DNA from: Pseudomonadota bacterium
GTDB taxonomy: Bacteria; Pseudomonadota; Alphaproteobacteria; Caulobacterales; Caulobacteraceae
Direction: 5' to 3'
Assembly: GCA_023412655.1 (NCBI GenBank)
Contig: JAEYNH010000204.1
Span: forward strand, 1-36,506
DNA length: 36,506 bases
Below, piece by piece: positions 17,390-25,157 of this stretch. The first letter of the stretch is position 1. Each line of letters starts with the position of its first letter. The translations under genes and the position numbers were made by a program. Below the pieces are notes generated by a model that was not told where the DNA came from, searched no databases, and worked only from the letters and a program-made list of their open reading frames with translations.

Positions 17390-17811
17390 CTACCGGAACC
17401 GTCGTCCGACGACTCGACGATCCAGCCATTGAGCGACAAGGTCTGAGCCACCATGCAGGCCGCGGCCCCGAGGGGCGCGGGTGGCGCCGCGCCGAGCAGG
17501 GCCTCCAGGCGGCGGTCCATGGCGCCGTACGTTTCGGCCTGGGCGCAGCCGAAGACGTCAAGCAGGGCGCGCTCATCCTCCGTAAGCCCCGGCGCTCCCG
17601 GTGGGCCGATCACGAGACGGCGGCGGCCGTGCAGCGCAATCTGCTGCAGGAAGACCTCCAGCATGCGACAGGCCTCGGTCCCCGCCCAGCCGCATGCGTC
17701 CTCCAGATGCGCGAGCGCACCCGAACAGCCGGACTGCCGGGCCAGCCGGCGAACCGCGGCAATCAGTAGTCGCTCGCCGTGCCGGAGGTTGGAAGGATCA
17801 CCATCAAACAT
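17272..17811 (-). CDS. uncharacterised protein with 3' end antisense to the PAQR gene
   Basis: The frame gives 179 aa beginning MFDGDPSNLRHGERLLIAAV. Residues 1 to about 140 look like a normal helical, soluble protein: EDACGWAGTEACRMLEVFLQ, GRRRLVIGPPGAPGLTEDER, ALLDVFGCAQAETYGAMDRR and LGAAACMVAQTLSLNGWIVE. The last 40 or so residues are Ser/Thr/Ala/Trp-rich and lie antisense to the hemolysin III gene. They look like run-on sequence, so the ancestral stop may have been lost. GGAG precedes ATG 17811. A Fur-box-like palindrome lies 37-53 bp upstream, overlapping a possible promoter (TTGCGA, 17 bp, TAGCCT). I do not recognise the family; an iron-linked role is only inference from that site. Confidence 0.7.
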   Translation of the reverse strand: MFDGDPSNLRHGERLLIAAVRRLARQSGCSGALAHLEDACGWAGTEACRMLEVFLQQIALHGRRRLVIGPPGAPGLTEDERALLDVFGCAQAETYGAMDRRLEALLGAAPPAPLGAAACMVAQTLSLNGWIVESSDDGSGSQGWEASTTPSSTAAQWAPAAATTWPCQMARANFRRLFT

Positions 17812-17847
17812 CGCCGACTCCGTGCCTGGGAGTCGAGGCTATCGCTA

Positions 17848-17864
17848 TTGCGAATCGTTCGCAA
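17848..17864 (-). promoter_or_regulatory. Fur-box-like palindrome
   Basis: TTGCGAATCGTTCGCAA is a perfect 7-bp inverted repeat around TCG. Its inner 15 bases match the 7-1-7 Fur consensus at 9 of 14 positions. It overlaps the -35 region of a candidate minus-strand promoter (17864-17836), a position suited to repression of the gene starting at 17811. Confidence 0.5.
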
Positions 17865-17878
17865 CTACTCCTGTCGCA

Positions 17879-18331
17879 TCAGTAGGGGCGCTCCATGAAG
17901 ACATCGGCACGCACATACGGACTGTCGACGGGTGCGAGATCGCGGAAGCCCATGGCGCGGTAGAGACCCAGGGCCGGTCCGAGACTGGAATTGGTCTCCA
18001 GGTAGAGCCGCCGCGCGCCGGCTTGGCGTCCGGCCTCGATGCAGCGCTCCATCAACCGGCGGCCGAGGCCCGTCCCGCGCGCGGCCTCGGTCACGGTCAT
18101 CTTGGCCACCTCGTAGCCGCCGTCCGCCATGGCCAGCAGCGCCACGCAGCCCACCGGTTCCCCGTCCTTGAGCGCCATGAAGATCCGGCCACCCTTGGCG
18201 ATGATCTTGCCCTGAGGGTCCTCCAGCACCTCCCGGTCCTTCGCCTCCAGCGTGAAGTGCTTGGAGATCCAGGCCTCATTGAGCGTCCGGAACGCCTCGG
18301 CGTGCTGCGGCTCGAACTCGACGATCTCCAT
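17879..18331 (-). CDS. GNAT-family N-acetyltransferase
   Basis: The 150-aa protein starts MEIVEFEPQHAEAFRTLNEA and has the GNAT core. Strand 4 and the acetyl-CoA loop are in YEVAKMTVTEAARGTGLGRR (R-G-T-G-L-G pyrophosphate loop), followed by ARRLYLETNSSLGPALGLYR and AMGFRD. The ETNS-x-x-x-x-A-x-x-LY-x-x-GF pattern is typical of small-molecule or amino-acid acetyltransferases; the substrate is unknown. AGGAGG lies 6 bases before ATG 18331, which decides the start. It is divergent from the aminotransferase with a 49-bp gap. Confidence 0.9.
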   Translation of the reverse strand: MEIVEFEPQHAEAFRTLNEAWISKHFTLEAKDREVLEDPQGKIIAKGGRIFMALKDGEPVGCVALLAMADGGYEVAKMTVTEAARGTGLGRRLMERCIEAGRQAGARRLYLETNSSLGPALGLYRAMGFRDLAPVDSPYVRADVFMERPY

Positions 18332-18380
18332 GCTGAACCTCCTGTGGCGCTCCGACGACTCTGTGGCCAAACTCGGCACG

Positions 18381-19547
18381 ATGGCCAATCCGATCTTCGC
18401 CAACCTGCCCACCACCATCTTCGAGGAAATGTCAGGCCTGGCGCGCACCCTGGGCGCAATCAACCTCGGCCAGGGATTTCCCGATGATCTGGGCCCGGAA
18501 CCGCTGCGGGCCAAGGCCGCCGATGCGGTTCTGAACGGATATAATCAGTACCCGCCCATGCGCGGTCTGCCTGAGCTGCGCCAGGCGGTGGCCGCCCACT
18601 ACGCCCGCGCACAAGCCCTTGACCTCGATTGGGAGGGCGAGGTGACCATCACCTCGGGCGCTACCGAGGCGCTGACGGCGTCCTTCCTGGCCTTGATCCA
18701 GCCGGGCGACGAGGTCGTCCTCTTCCAGCCGCTGTACGACAGCTACGCGCCGATGATCCGGCTGACGGGCGGAGTCCCGCGCCTGGTTCGCCTGTCCCCG
18801 CCGGACTGGCGCTTCGACCGCGCGATGCTGGAGGCGGCGTTCAGCTCGCGCACGCGCTTCGTCGTCCTGAACAATCCGATCAATCCGGCCGGCGTCGTCC
18901 TGCCCGACGAGGACCTCGCCCTGCTGGCCGAGTTCTGCGTCCGCTTCGATGTCGTCGCGATCTGCGACGAGGTCTGGGAGCAGGTGGTGTTCGGGAACGC
19001 CCGACACCAGCCGTTGATGGCCTATCCAGGCATGCGCCAGCGCACGGTGAAGATCGGCTCAGCCGGCAAGATGTTCGGCCTGACAGGCTGGAAGGTCGGG
19101 TTCCTCTGCGCCGCGCCCGAGTTCACGCATAGCCTGGCCCGCGCGCACCAGTTCCTGACCTTCACCACCCCGCCGAACCTGCAGGCCGCCGTTGCGTGGG
19201 GCCTGGAAAACGCCGGCGACTGGTTCGCGACCATGCCGCGCCAGCTGCAAGCCTCGCGCGACCGCCTCGCCGAAGGCCTGCGCCGCGAGGGCTTCGCGGT
19301 CCTGCCCAGCCAGGGGACTTATTTCCTGAACATCGATCTGCCGGCTTCAGGGGTGGAGGAGCTGGACCGCGCCTTCTGCCTGCGTGCGGTCCATGAGGCA
19401 GGGGTCGCCGCGATCCCGGTCTCGGCCTTCTATGAGGAAGATCCCGTCACAACCATCGTCCGGCTCTGCTTCTCAAAGGGCGACGCGGTTCTCGACGAAG
19501 GGGTCGAACGCCTGGCAAGGGCGCGAGAGCTTTCCGGTAAGCGCTGA
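18381..19547 (+). CDS. PLP-dependent class I/II aminotransferase, kynurenine/methionine aminotransferase-like
   Basis: The 388-aa fold-type I enzyme has INLGQGFPDD near residue 30, NQYPPMRGLPELRQAV (57-70), TSGATEAL (91-98), the cofactor site NNPINPAG (164-171), CDEVWEQVVF with Asp196, and the PLP Lys230 in IGSAGKMFGLTGWKVG. The GQGFP/NQY/K-FGLTGWKVG set matches the YbdL/kynurenine aminotransferase subgroup, which transaminates methionine, aromatic amino acids or kynurenine with 2-oxo acids. The exact substrate cannot be assigned. ATG 18381 gives the family start (MANPIFANLP). It is divergent from the GNAT gene and convergent with the SDR gene. Confidence 0.92.
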   Translation: MANPIFANLPTTIFEEMSGLARTLGAINLGQGFPDDLGPEPLRAKAADAVLNGYNQYPPMRGLPELRQAVAAHYARAQALDLDWEGEVTITSGATEALTASFLALIQPGDEVVLFQPLYDSYAPMIRLTGGVPRLVRLSPPDWRFDRAMLEAAFSSRTRFVVLNNPINPAGVVLPDEDLALLAEFCVRFDVVAICDEVWEQVVFGNARHQPLMAYPGMRQRTVKIGSAGKMFGLTGWKVGFLCAAPEFTHSLARAHQFLTFTTPPNLQAAVAWGLENAGDWFATMPRQLQASRDRLAEGLRREGFAVLPSQGTYFLNIDLPASGVEELDRAFCLRAVHEAGVAAIPVSAFYEEDPVTTIVRLCFSKGDAVLDEGVERLARARELSGKR

Positions 19548-19587
19548 GGCGGCTTCTCCGTCGCCGGAGGATCATTCCGTGATCAGC

Positions 19588-19615
19588 GTGGCGGCAGGCC
19601 GAGCCTTGCCGCCAC
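19588..19615. terminator. bidirectional terminator hairpin
   Basis: GTGGCGGCA (19588-19596) pairs with TGCCGCCAC (19607-19615), and the inner GG/CC extends the stem. It lies between the convergent aminotransferase and SDR genes. There is no T-run, so the call rests on position and stem strength. Confidence 0.5.
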
Positions 19616-19624
19616 ACCATGACG

Positions 19625-20422
19625 CTAGCAGGTCGTGCCGCCGTCGACCACGATGGTTTGGCCCGTGGTCCAGGCGCCGGCCCGCGAGGCCAGGTAGATG
19701 GCCGCGCCCGCCAGGTCGTCGGGCTCGCCCAGCCGGCGCAGCGGCGTGCCCGAGCTGGCCCGCTTCTCGCCCTCGGGGGTGTCCCACAGGGCGCGGGCGA
19801 AATCGGTCTTCACCAGGCCCGGGGCGATGCAGTTCACCCGCACATTGTCCGGCCCGAGTTCGTGAGCGAGGTTGCGCGCCAGCTGCATGTCGGCGGCCTT
19901 GGAGATGCAGTAGGCGCCGATGGTGGTCGAGCCGCGCAGGCCGCCGATCGACGAGACGATGATGATCGAGCCGTCACGGCGCTCGCGCATCTCGGGCGCC
20001 ACCATGCCGATCAGCCAGTTGTTGGCGACGATGTTGTTGTCGAGGATCTTGCGGAAGGCGTCGTCCGTGATGTCCAGCTGGCTGCCGTAGAACGGGTTCG
20101 AGGCGGCGTTGCAGACCAGGATGTCGATCTTCCCGAAGGCCTTTCGGGTTTCGTCCACCAGCCGCTGAAGGTCCTCCTTCGAGGAGATGTTGGCCGGCAC
20201 GGCGATGGCGTGGCCCGGACGCGTCTCGTTGATGAGGTTGGCGACCTCTTCGCACGGACCGGCCTTGCGCGAGGAGATCACCACCTTGGCGCCCTGCTCC
20301 GCCATGCGCTCGGCGATGGCGCGACCGATGCCCCGTGACGAGCCCGTGATCACCGCCACCTTGCCGGTGAGGTCGAACAGGCCGCCCGCGCCGACCTTCA
20401 ACATGTCCATCGTCTCGCTCAC
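19625..20422 (-). CDS. short-chain dehydrogenase/reductase (SDR)
   Basis: The 265-aa classical SDR has cofactor motif TGSSRGIG (26-33), NAAS (105-108), the helix Asn in DNNIVANNW, IVSSIGG with catalytic Ser near 158, YCISK with Tyr171 and Lys175, and a C-terminal GQTIVVDGGTTC. Arg30 and a basic SRK after strand 2 suggest NADP(H) preference. The substrate is unknown; closest in feel are the SDRs of alkanoate, terpene or steroid catabolism common in sphingomonads and Caulobacterales. The start is GTG 20422, with GGGAGAG 4 bases upstream; ATG at 20410 is an alternative. A small palindrome lies just ahead of the start. Confidence 0.92.
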   Translation of the reverse strand: MSETMDMLKVGAGGLFDLTGKVAVITGSSRGIGRAIAERMAEQGAKVVISSRKAGPCEEVANLINETRPGHAIAVPANISSKEDLQRLVDETRKAFGKIDILVCNAASNPFYGSQLDITDDAFRKILDNNIVANNWLIGMVAPEMRERRDGSIIIVSSIGGLRGSTTIGAYCISKAADMQLARNLAHELGPDNVRVNCIAPGLVKTDFARALWDTPEGEKRASSGTPLRRLGEPDDLAGAAIYLASRAGAWTTGQTIVVDGGTTC

Positions 20423-20432
20423 GGCGCTCTCC

Positions 20433-20446
20433 CAAACACTTGTTTG
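20433..20446. promoter_or_regulatory. small palindrome upstream of the SDR gene
   Basis: CAAAC (20433-20437), a 4-base spacer and GTTTG (20442-20446) form an inverted repeat 11-24 bases before the SDR start codon, next to its Shine-Dalgarno. It could be a TetR-type operator. No regulator gene is adjacent. Confidence 0.3.
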
Positions 20447-20503
20447 ACTTCGGCGGCATTAGCGCCACCACCTGCCCTCTGGTCAAGGCGCCCCAGCCAA
20501 GGC

Positions 20504-21250
20504 TCAGCGGCATACGCCGTAGCGGCCGAAGTCCAGGTGGAAGTGGTCCCGGTGTGCGGCGTTGTAGTCCGGGCTCAGCACGGCTCGGAACCAGCGGCAC
20601 CCGCCGTCGCGCACCTGGCGCAGGAAGCGCCCCCTCGGCCCCTCGTCGCGAAAGTCGTTGACCACGCTGATCCGCCGCCCCGAGGCGGTGCGGAACGCGG
20701 CCACGTCCAGAGCGTTGGCGAAGGCGTGTTCGCTGCGCCTGCCCTCGGAGCGGCCGTAGATGTTTCGGCAGGCATAGCTGCCGTAGTGTTCGGTGCGGAT
20801 GACCGGCTCGCCCAGTTCGGTGCGGGCCGCCGGCTGGACCACGTGGCGGCTCCAGAACGCGTAGCCCAGGGCCACTGGGCAGGTGACCACCGGGCCAGCC
20901 GGCGCCAGAGCCACAGCGGTCCCGTCCCGCACCCGGACAGTGTTCTCGGTGGCGCAGTCGCCGCGGTTGCGATCTGGCTCTTCCAGGAAGCTGACTCCGC
21001 CTTCCGTGAGCACCTTGCGGCAGAGATCCGGATCCGCGGCGGCCCGCGAGAACTTCACCGCCGTGGCCATGCCCACCGGCTGGTCCAGGCGCAGAGGCTT
21101 CCAGGGGAGGTCCTGCGGCGGGGCGAAGGCGTCCACGACGATGGCCAGCAGCAACCCGGCCACGGTGAAGTCTAGCAGGGTCGCCCACGCGCCAGCCATC
21201 GCCAGGACATCCGGCGGCACAGGTTTCAGTTTGGGAGGGCGCAGGCGCAC
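20504..21250 (-). CDS. extensin-like family protein
   Basis: The 248-aa protein has a membrane segment near residues 26-42 (LDFTVAGLLLAIVVDAF), so the C-terminal domain should lie in the periplasm. That domain is the extensin-like C-terminal family (PF06904), related to M15/VanY peptidases. Marks are GDCATENTVRVRDGT, VTCPVALGYAFWSRHVVQPA, SYACRNIYGR, SEHAFANALDVAAFRTASGR and the late HRDHFHLDFGRYGVCR. The conserved His-x6-Asp and His-x-His pairs are M15-type metal ligands. The start is GTG 21250 with GGAG 6 bases upstream. A role in cell-wall peptide cleavage is inferred from the fold. It is divergent from the M20 peptidase gene (74-bp gap). Confidence 0.9.
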   Translation of the reverse strand: MRLRPPKLKPVPPDVLAMAGAWATLLDFTVAGLLLAIVVDAFAPPQDLPWKPLRLDQPVGMATAVKFSRAAADPDLCRKVLTEGGVSFLEEPDRNRGDCATENTVRVRDGTAVALAPAGPVVTCPVALGYAFWSRHVVQPAARTELGEPVIRTEHYGSYACRNIYGRSEGRRSEHAFANALDVAAFRTASGRRISVVNDFRDEGPRGRFLRQVRDGGCRWFRAVLSPDYNAAHRDHFHLDFGRYGVCR

Positions 21251-21324
21251 GATGCTCCAACGGGCCCGCCGCCCTTGCGGTTCTGGCCCCGCATTGCGAA
21301 GCTCGGCCTTGGGGAGGACGGGCG

Positions 21325-22800
21325 ATGAAGACCTTGGGGCGGATCCTGCTGGGCCTCGCGGCCCTCGTCGCGGCGCTGGTCGCCGTGGTTCTGGTGCGGA
21401 CGTTCACCTACGAGCCGCCGGCCGGCTTGCAGGCCGCGGACGTGCAGGTCGCCGGGCCAGTTCCGGTGGACGTGGACCGCGCAGCCCGCAATCTGTCGGC
21501 CGCCATCCAGATCCCCACGGTCCGCCACCAGGACCGGGCGGACGATCAGCTCGCCGAATGGGACCGGCTGCACGCCTTCCTGCAGGCCACCTATCCCGCC
21601 GCCCACGCGGCGATGACACGCGAGGTCCTCGAGGCCCAGACCCTGCTCTACACTTGGAAGGGCGCAGACCCGACGCTCCCCCCCATCATCCTGATGGCCC
21701 ACCAGGACACCGTGCCGGTCACGATCGGAACCGAGGCCGACTGGAAGCATCCGCCGTTCTCCGGGGCCATAGCCGAAGGCGCGGTGTGGGGCCGCGGCGC
21801 CATCGACGACAAGGGCTCGCTGATCGGCCTGTTCGAGGCCATCGAGACCCTGGCGGCGCGGGGCTTCACGCCCCGGCGCACCGTCATCCTGCTGGCCGGT
21901 GGCGACGAGGAGGTGCTGGGCTCGGGCGCGCAGGCGGCGGCCCGCTTGCTGCAGGCGCGCGGGGTAATGGCCGAGTTCGTCCTGGACGAGGGGCTGGTGG
22001 TGCTCACCGACAACCCGATCACCGGCGGCAAGCTGGCGGTCATCGGCACCGCGGAGAAGGGCTACGCCACCCTGAAGGTCACCGCCCAGGCGCCCGGCGG
22101 CCACTCTTCCGCGCCGCCGAAGGACTCCGGCGGGGTCGCGATCCTGGCCAAGGCGGTGACGGCCATCGTCGAAGACCAGTTCCCCCTCGCCTTCCGGGGC
22201 CCCGGCGCCGACATGCTGAAGGCGCTCGCGCCCACCGGCGGCCTTCCCCTCCGCATGGCGGTGGCCAACGAATGGCTGTTCCGGCCGCTGCTCGTCGGCC
22301 AGGTGAGCGCCACCCCACCCGGGGCCGCCCTGCTGCACACCACCATCGCCCCCACCATGCTGAAAGGCAGCCCGAAGGAGAACGTGCTGCCGCAGGACGC
22401 CACCGCCTGGATCAACTACCGCATCGCCCCGGGCGATAGCCCCGACAGCGTCATCGCCCGCGCCCGCGCCGCGGTCGGCGATCTGCCGGTCACCCTCGCC
22501 TGGAGCGGCCCGCCGGCCTCGCCGTCGGCGGTCTCCTCCACCTCCTCGCCGGGCTGGCAGGTGGTTGCCGCTACGGCGGCGGCGGTTTCGGGCGCCCCCG
22601 TGACGCCCAGCCTGGTCACGGCGGCCACCGACAGCCGCTGGCTCGCGCCCGTGGCCCGCGACGTCTACCGCTTCCAGCCGGTGGAACTCGCCCTCTCGGA
22701 CATCCAGCTCATCCACGGGACAAACGAGCACCTCACCCTCGGCAACCTGGAGAAGATGGTGCAGTTCTACGCCCGGCTGATCGCCACGGCCGCCGGCTGA
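21325..22800 (+). CDS. M20-family peptidase, PM20D1/carboxypeptidase-S-like
   Basis: The 491-aa protein has an N-terminal membrane anchor or signal (MKTLGRILLGLAALVAALVA), then the M20 catalytic domain. Metal ligands are His126 and Asp128 in ILMAHQDTVPV, bridging Asp161 in WGRGAIDDKGS, and catalytic Glu195/Glu196 in LAGGDEEVLGSG. A lid domain (APGGHSSAPPKDSGG) and a late metal-binding His in IQLIHGTNEHLTL follow. The whole matches the CPS/PM20D1 subgroup, which hydrolyses peptides or N-acyl amino acids. With an N-terminal anchor it should act in the periplasm. All expected residues are present. Confidence 0.92.
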   Translation: MKTLGRILLGLAALVAALVAVVLVRTFTYEPPAGLQAADVQVAGPVPVDVDRAARNLSAAIQIPTVRHQDRADDQLAEWDRLHAFLQATYPAAHAAMTREVLEAQTLLYTWKGADPTLPPIILMAHQDTVPVTIGTEADWKHPPFSGAIAEGAVWGRGAIDDKGSLIGLFEAIETLAARGFTPRRTVILLAGGDEEVLGSGAQAAARLLQARGVMAEFVLDEGLVVLTDNPITGGKLAVIGTAEKGYATLKVTAQAPGGHSSAPPKDSGGVAILAKAVTAIVEDQFPLAFRGPGADMLKALAPTGGLPLRMAVANEWLFRPLLVGQVSATPPGAALLHTTIAPTMLKGSPKENVLPQDATAWINYRIAPGDSPDSVIARARAAVGDLPVTLAWSGPPASPSAVSSTSSPGWQVVAATAAAVSGAPVTPSLVTAATDSRWLAPVARDVYRFQPVELALSDIQLIHGTNEHLTLGNLEKMVQFYARLIATAAG

Positions 22801-22904
22801 GCCGAAAAAGCGGACCCACCGCTTGCCGGAACCCCTCCGGACCAATAACTCGTTGAGGACAGATTTCGCCGGGACGCGACGCGCCCGGCCAGCCAGGAGC
22901 CGCC

Positions 22905-23522
22905 ATGCTGAAGTGGACCGCCTACATGGACGAAGACGGGGACGACGAGGACAAGGGCCGCCTGCCCGACATGCCGATGACGGCGGGGCCGGTCCAGAAC
23001 GCCCTCTTCAAGTCCCGCACCGTCCTGGTGTTCGGCGAGATCGACATGCGGCTGGCCGAGCGGGTCACCGCCCAGATCACCGCCCTGGCGTCGGAAAGCG
23101 ACGCCCCGATCCGGATGATCATCAACTCGCCGGGCGGCCACGTGGAAAGCGGGGACACGATCCACGACATGATCAGCTTCTGCGGCGCGCCGGTGAAGGT
23201 GATCGGCACGGGCTGGGTGGCCAGCGCCGGCGCCCACATCTACCTGGGCGCCAAGAAGGAAAACCGGCTCTGCCTGCCGAACACGCGATTCCTGCTCCAC
23301 CAGCCGTCCGGCGGCGTGCGGGGCCAAGCCTCGGACATCGAAATCGAGGCCGAGGAGATCATCAAGATGCGCGAGCGCGTGAACCGGATGATCGCCCGTG
23401 AGACCGGCCAACCCTATGAAAAGGTCGACAAGGATACGACCCGGAACCTCTGGATGAGCGCCGAGCAGGCCGTGGAATACGGCATCGTCTCGCGGATCAT
23501 CATGAACACCTCCGAGGTCTAG
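22905..23522 (+). CDS. ClpP-like serine protease (divergent ClpP paralogue)
   Basis: The 205-aa protein has a ClpP fold: INSPGGHVESGDTIHDMI, the nucleophile Ser107 in GWVASAGAHIYLGA, His132 in NTRFLLHQPSGG, and Asp177 in DKDTTRNLWMSAEQ, so the catalytic triad is intact. The N-terminal 30 residues are very acidic (MDEDGDDEDKG) and lack the usual axial-loop and IYSRLL segments of housekeeping ClpP. It is best read as a second ClpP, common in alphaproteobacteria, rather than the main clpP; no trigger factor or clpX gene is adjacent. AGGAG precedes ATG 22905. The GH13 gene starts 6 bases after its stop. Confidence 0.9.
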   Translation: MLKWTAYMDEDGDDEDKGRLPDMPMTAGPVQNALFKSRTVLVFGEIDMRLAERVTAQITALASESDAPIRMIINSPGGHVESGDTIHDMISFCGAPVKVIGTGWVASAGAHIYLGAKKENRLCLPNTRFLLHQPSGGVRGQASDIEIEAEEIIKMRERVNRMIARETGQPYEKVDKDTTRNLWMSAEQAVEYGIVSRIIMNTSEV

Positions 23523-23528
23523 GCCGAC

Positions 23529-25139
23529 ATGGCGCCGTGGTGGCGGGGGGCTGTCCTCTACCACGTCTATGTCCGCAGCTTCTTCGACAGTGACGGCGAC
23601 GGGCAGGGCGACCTGCCCGGCGTCCTTGCCAAGCTCGACTACATCGCCGGCCTCGGCGTCGACGGCATCTGGCTCTCGCCGATCCATCCGTCACCGAACC
23701 GCGACTGGGGCTACGACATCGCCGATTACGAGGGCGTGCAGCACGACTACGGCACGCCCGAGGACTTCCAGCGTCTGCTGGACGGGGCGCACGACCGTGG
23801 GCTGAAGGTCGTCCTTGACGAGGTGCTCAGCCACACCTCGGACGAGCATCCCTGGTTCGTGGAAAGCTTGACCGGCGGACCCGACGGTCCCAAGGCCGAC
23901 TGGTATGTCTGGGCCGACCCCAAGCCCGATGGCACGGTGCCGAACAATTGGCTGTCGGTGTTCGGCGGGCCGGCCTGGTCCTACCAACCCAAGCGCCGGC
24001 AGCACTACCACCATAAGTTCCTGCGCCAGCAGCCGAAGCTCAACTGGCGCACCCCGCAGGCGCGGGAGGCGGCCCTGCGCGTGCTCGACCACTGGCTGGA
24101 GAAGGGCGTCGACGGCTTCCGTCTGGACGTGGCCGGCACCTATCTCCACGACGAGGCCCTCACCGACAACCCGCCGGTCCCCATGGCCGAGCGGACCGCC
24201 CTGAACTGGAGCCACGCGGGCAACCTGCAGCAGCACCTGCATGACTCCAACCTGCCCGAGAACATGCAGATGCTGGACCTCATCCGGCGGCGGGTGGAGG
24301 CGTTCAACGGGGTGAACGGCGGCGAGCGCTTCGTCTTCGGGGAATTCTCGGAGGAGGAGGCCCGCTGCGGCGCCTACTGCAGCCACGAGGACGGCCTGCA
24401 CAGCGCCTACACCTTCGTCATGCTGCTGGCCCGCAGGCTCGACCCCGGCTTCGTGCGCGAGCACTACCGGACCCTGGCGGACTACCCCGTCCACTGGCCG
24501 ACCATCAGCTTCTCGAACCACGATGTGCCCCGGACGGCCAGCCGGTTCGGCGACGGCTCGCCGGAACTGGCGAAGATGATGTTCGCCCTGCTGCTCGCGC
24601 TGCGCGGCACCACCCTGATCTACCAGGGGGAGGAACTGGGCCTGCCCCAGGCCAGGCTCACCCGGGACCAACTGCGCGATCCCGTGGGCGATCTCTACTG
24701 GCCCTATGATGGCGGCCGCGACGGATGCCGCACGCCGATGCCCTGGAACACCGACGAGCACCTCGGCTTCACCACCGGCACGCCGTGGCTGCCCGCCGCC
24801 GAGGAGCACCGCGCGCTCACCGTCGAGGAACAGGCGGCAGACCCCGAGTCCACCCTCAGCTTCGCCAGCGAGATGATCGCCTTCCGGAAGGCTACCCCCG
24901 CCCTCCGCCTGGGCGAGATCGCGTTCATTGACAGCGAGAGCCCCGTCCTGGCCTTCGTCCGCGAGCACGGCGGCGAGCGCATAGCCTGCGTGTTCAACTT
25001 CTCGGCGGAGCCGCGCTTCGTCGGCATGCCCGAACTCGAGGGCGCGGAGCTGCTGCCGGTGCGCGCGGGCGACGCGGACCTGCGTGGCGGCTCGATCGGC
25101 CTCTCACCCTACGCCGCGGCGTTCCTTAGGCTGGCCTAA
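23529..25139 (+). CDS. alpha-glucosidase, GH13 family (GH13_23-like)
   Basis: The 536-aa protein is a cytosolic alpha-glucosidase or oligo-1,6-glucosidase type. The four conserved GH13 regions are DEVLSHTSDEHPWF, GFRLDVAGTY with nucleophile Asp200, FVFGEFSEEE with acid/base Glu272, and ISFSNHDVPR with Asp332. The N-terminal WWRGAVLYHVYVRSFFDSDG and GIWLSPIHPSP and a C-terminal beta domain complete the layout. The SHTSDEHPWF form of region I fits subfamily 23. There is no signal peptide. Its start lies 6 bases after clpP, with GAGG in the clpP tail, so the two are probably co-translated. No sugar transporter or regulator is next to it. Confidence 0.93.
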   Translation: MAPWWRGAVLYHVYVRSFFDSDGDGQGDLPGVLAKLDYIAGLGVDGIWLSPIHPSPNRDWGYDIADYEGVQHDYGTPEDFQRLLDGAHDRGLKVVLDEVLSHTSDEHPWFVESLTGGPDGPKADWYVWADPKPDGTVPNNWLSVFGGPAWSYQPKRRQHYHHKFLRQQPKLNWRTPQAREAALRVLDHWLEKGVDGFRLDVAGTYLHDEALTDNPPVPMAERTALNWSHAGNLQQHLHDSNLPENMQMLDLIRRRVEAFNGVNGGERFVFGEFSEEEARCGAYCSHEDGLHSAYTFVMLLARRLDPGFVREHYRTLADYPVHWPTISFSNHDVPRTASRFGDGSPELAKMMFALLLALRGTTLIYQGEELGLPQARLTRDQLRDPVGDLYWPYDGGRDGCRTPMPWNTDEHLGFTTGTPWLPAAEEHRALTVEEQAADPESTLSFASEMIAFRKATPALRLGEIAFIDSESPVLAFVREHGGERIACVFNFSAEPRFVGMPELEGAELLPVRAGDADLRGGSIGLSPYAAAFLRLA

Positions 25140-25157
25140 GCCGCTACAAGCCGGGGC

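Noticed and set aside
19974..21407. 477-codon open frame on the minus strand
   Set aside because: It spans parts of the SDR and extensin genes out of frame and crosses their boundary; no protein features.
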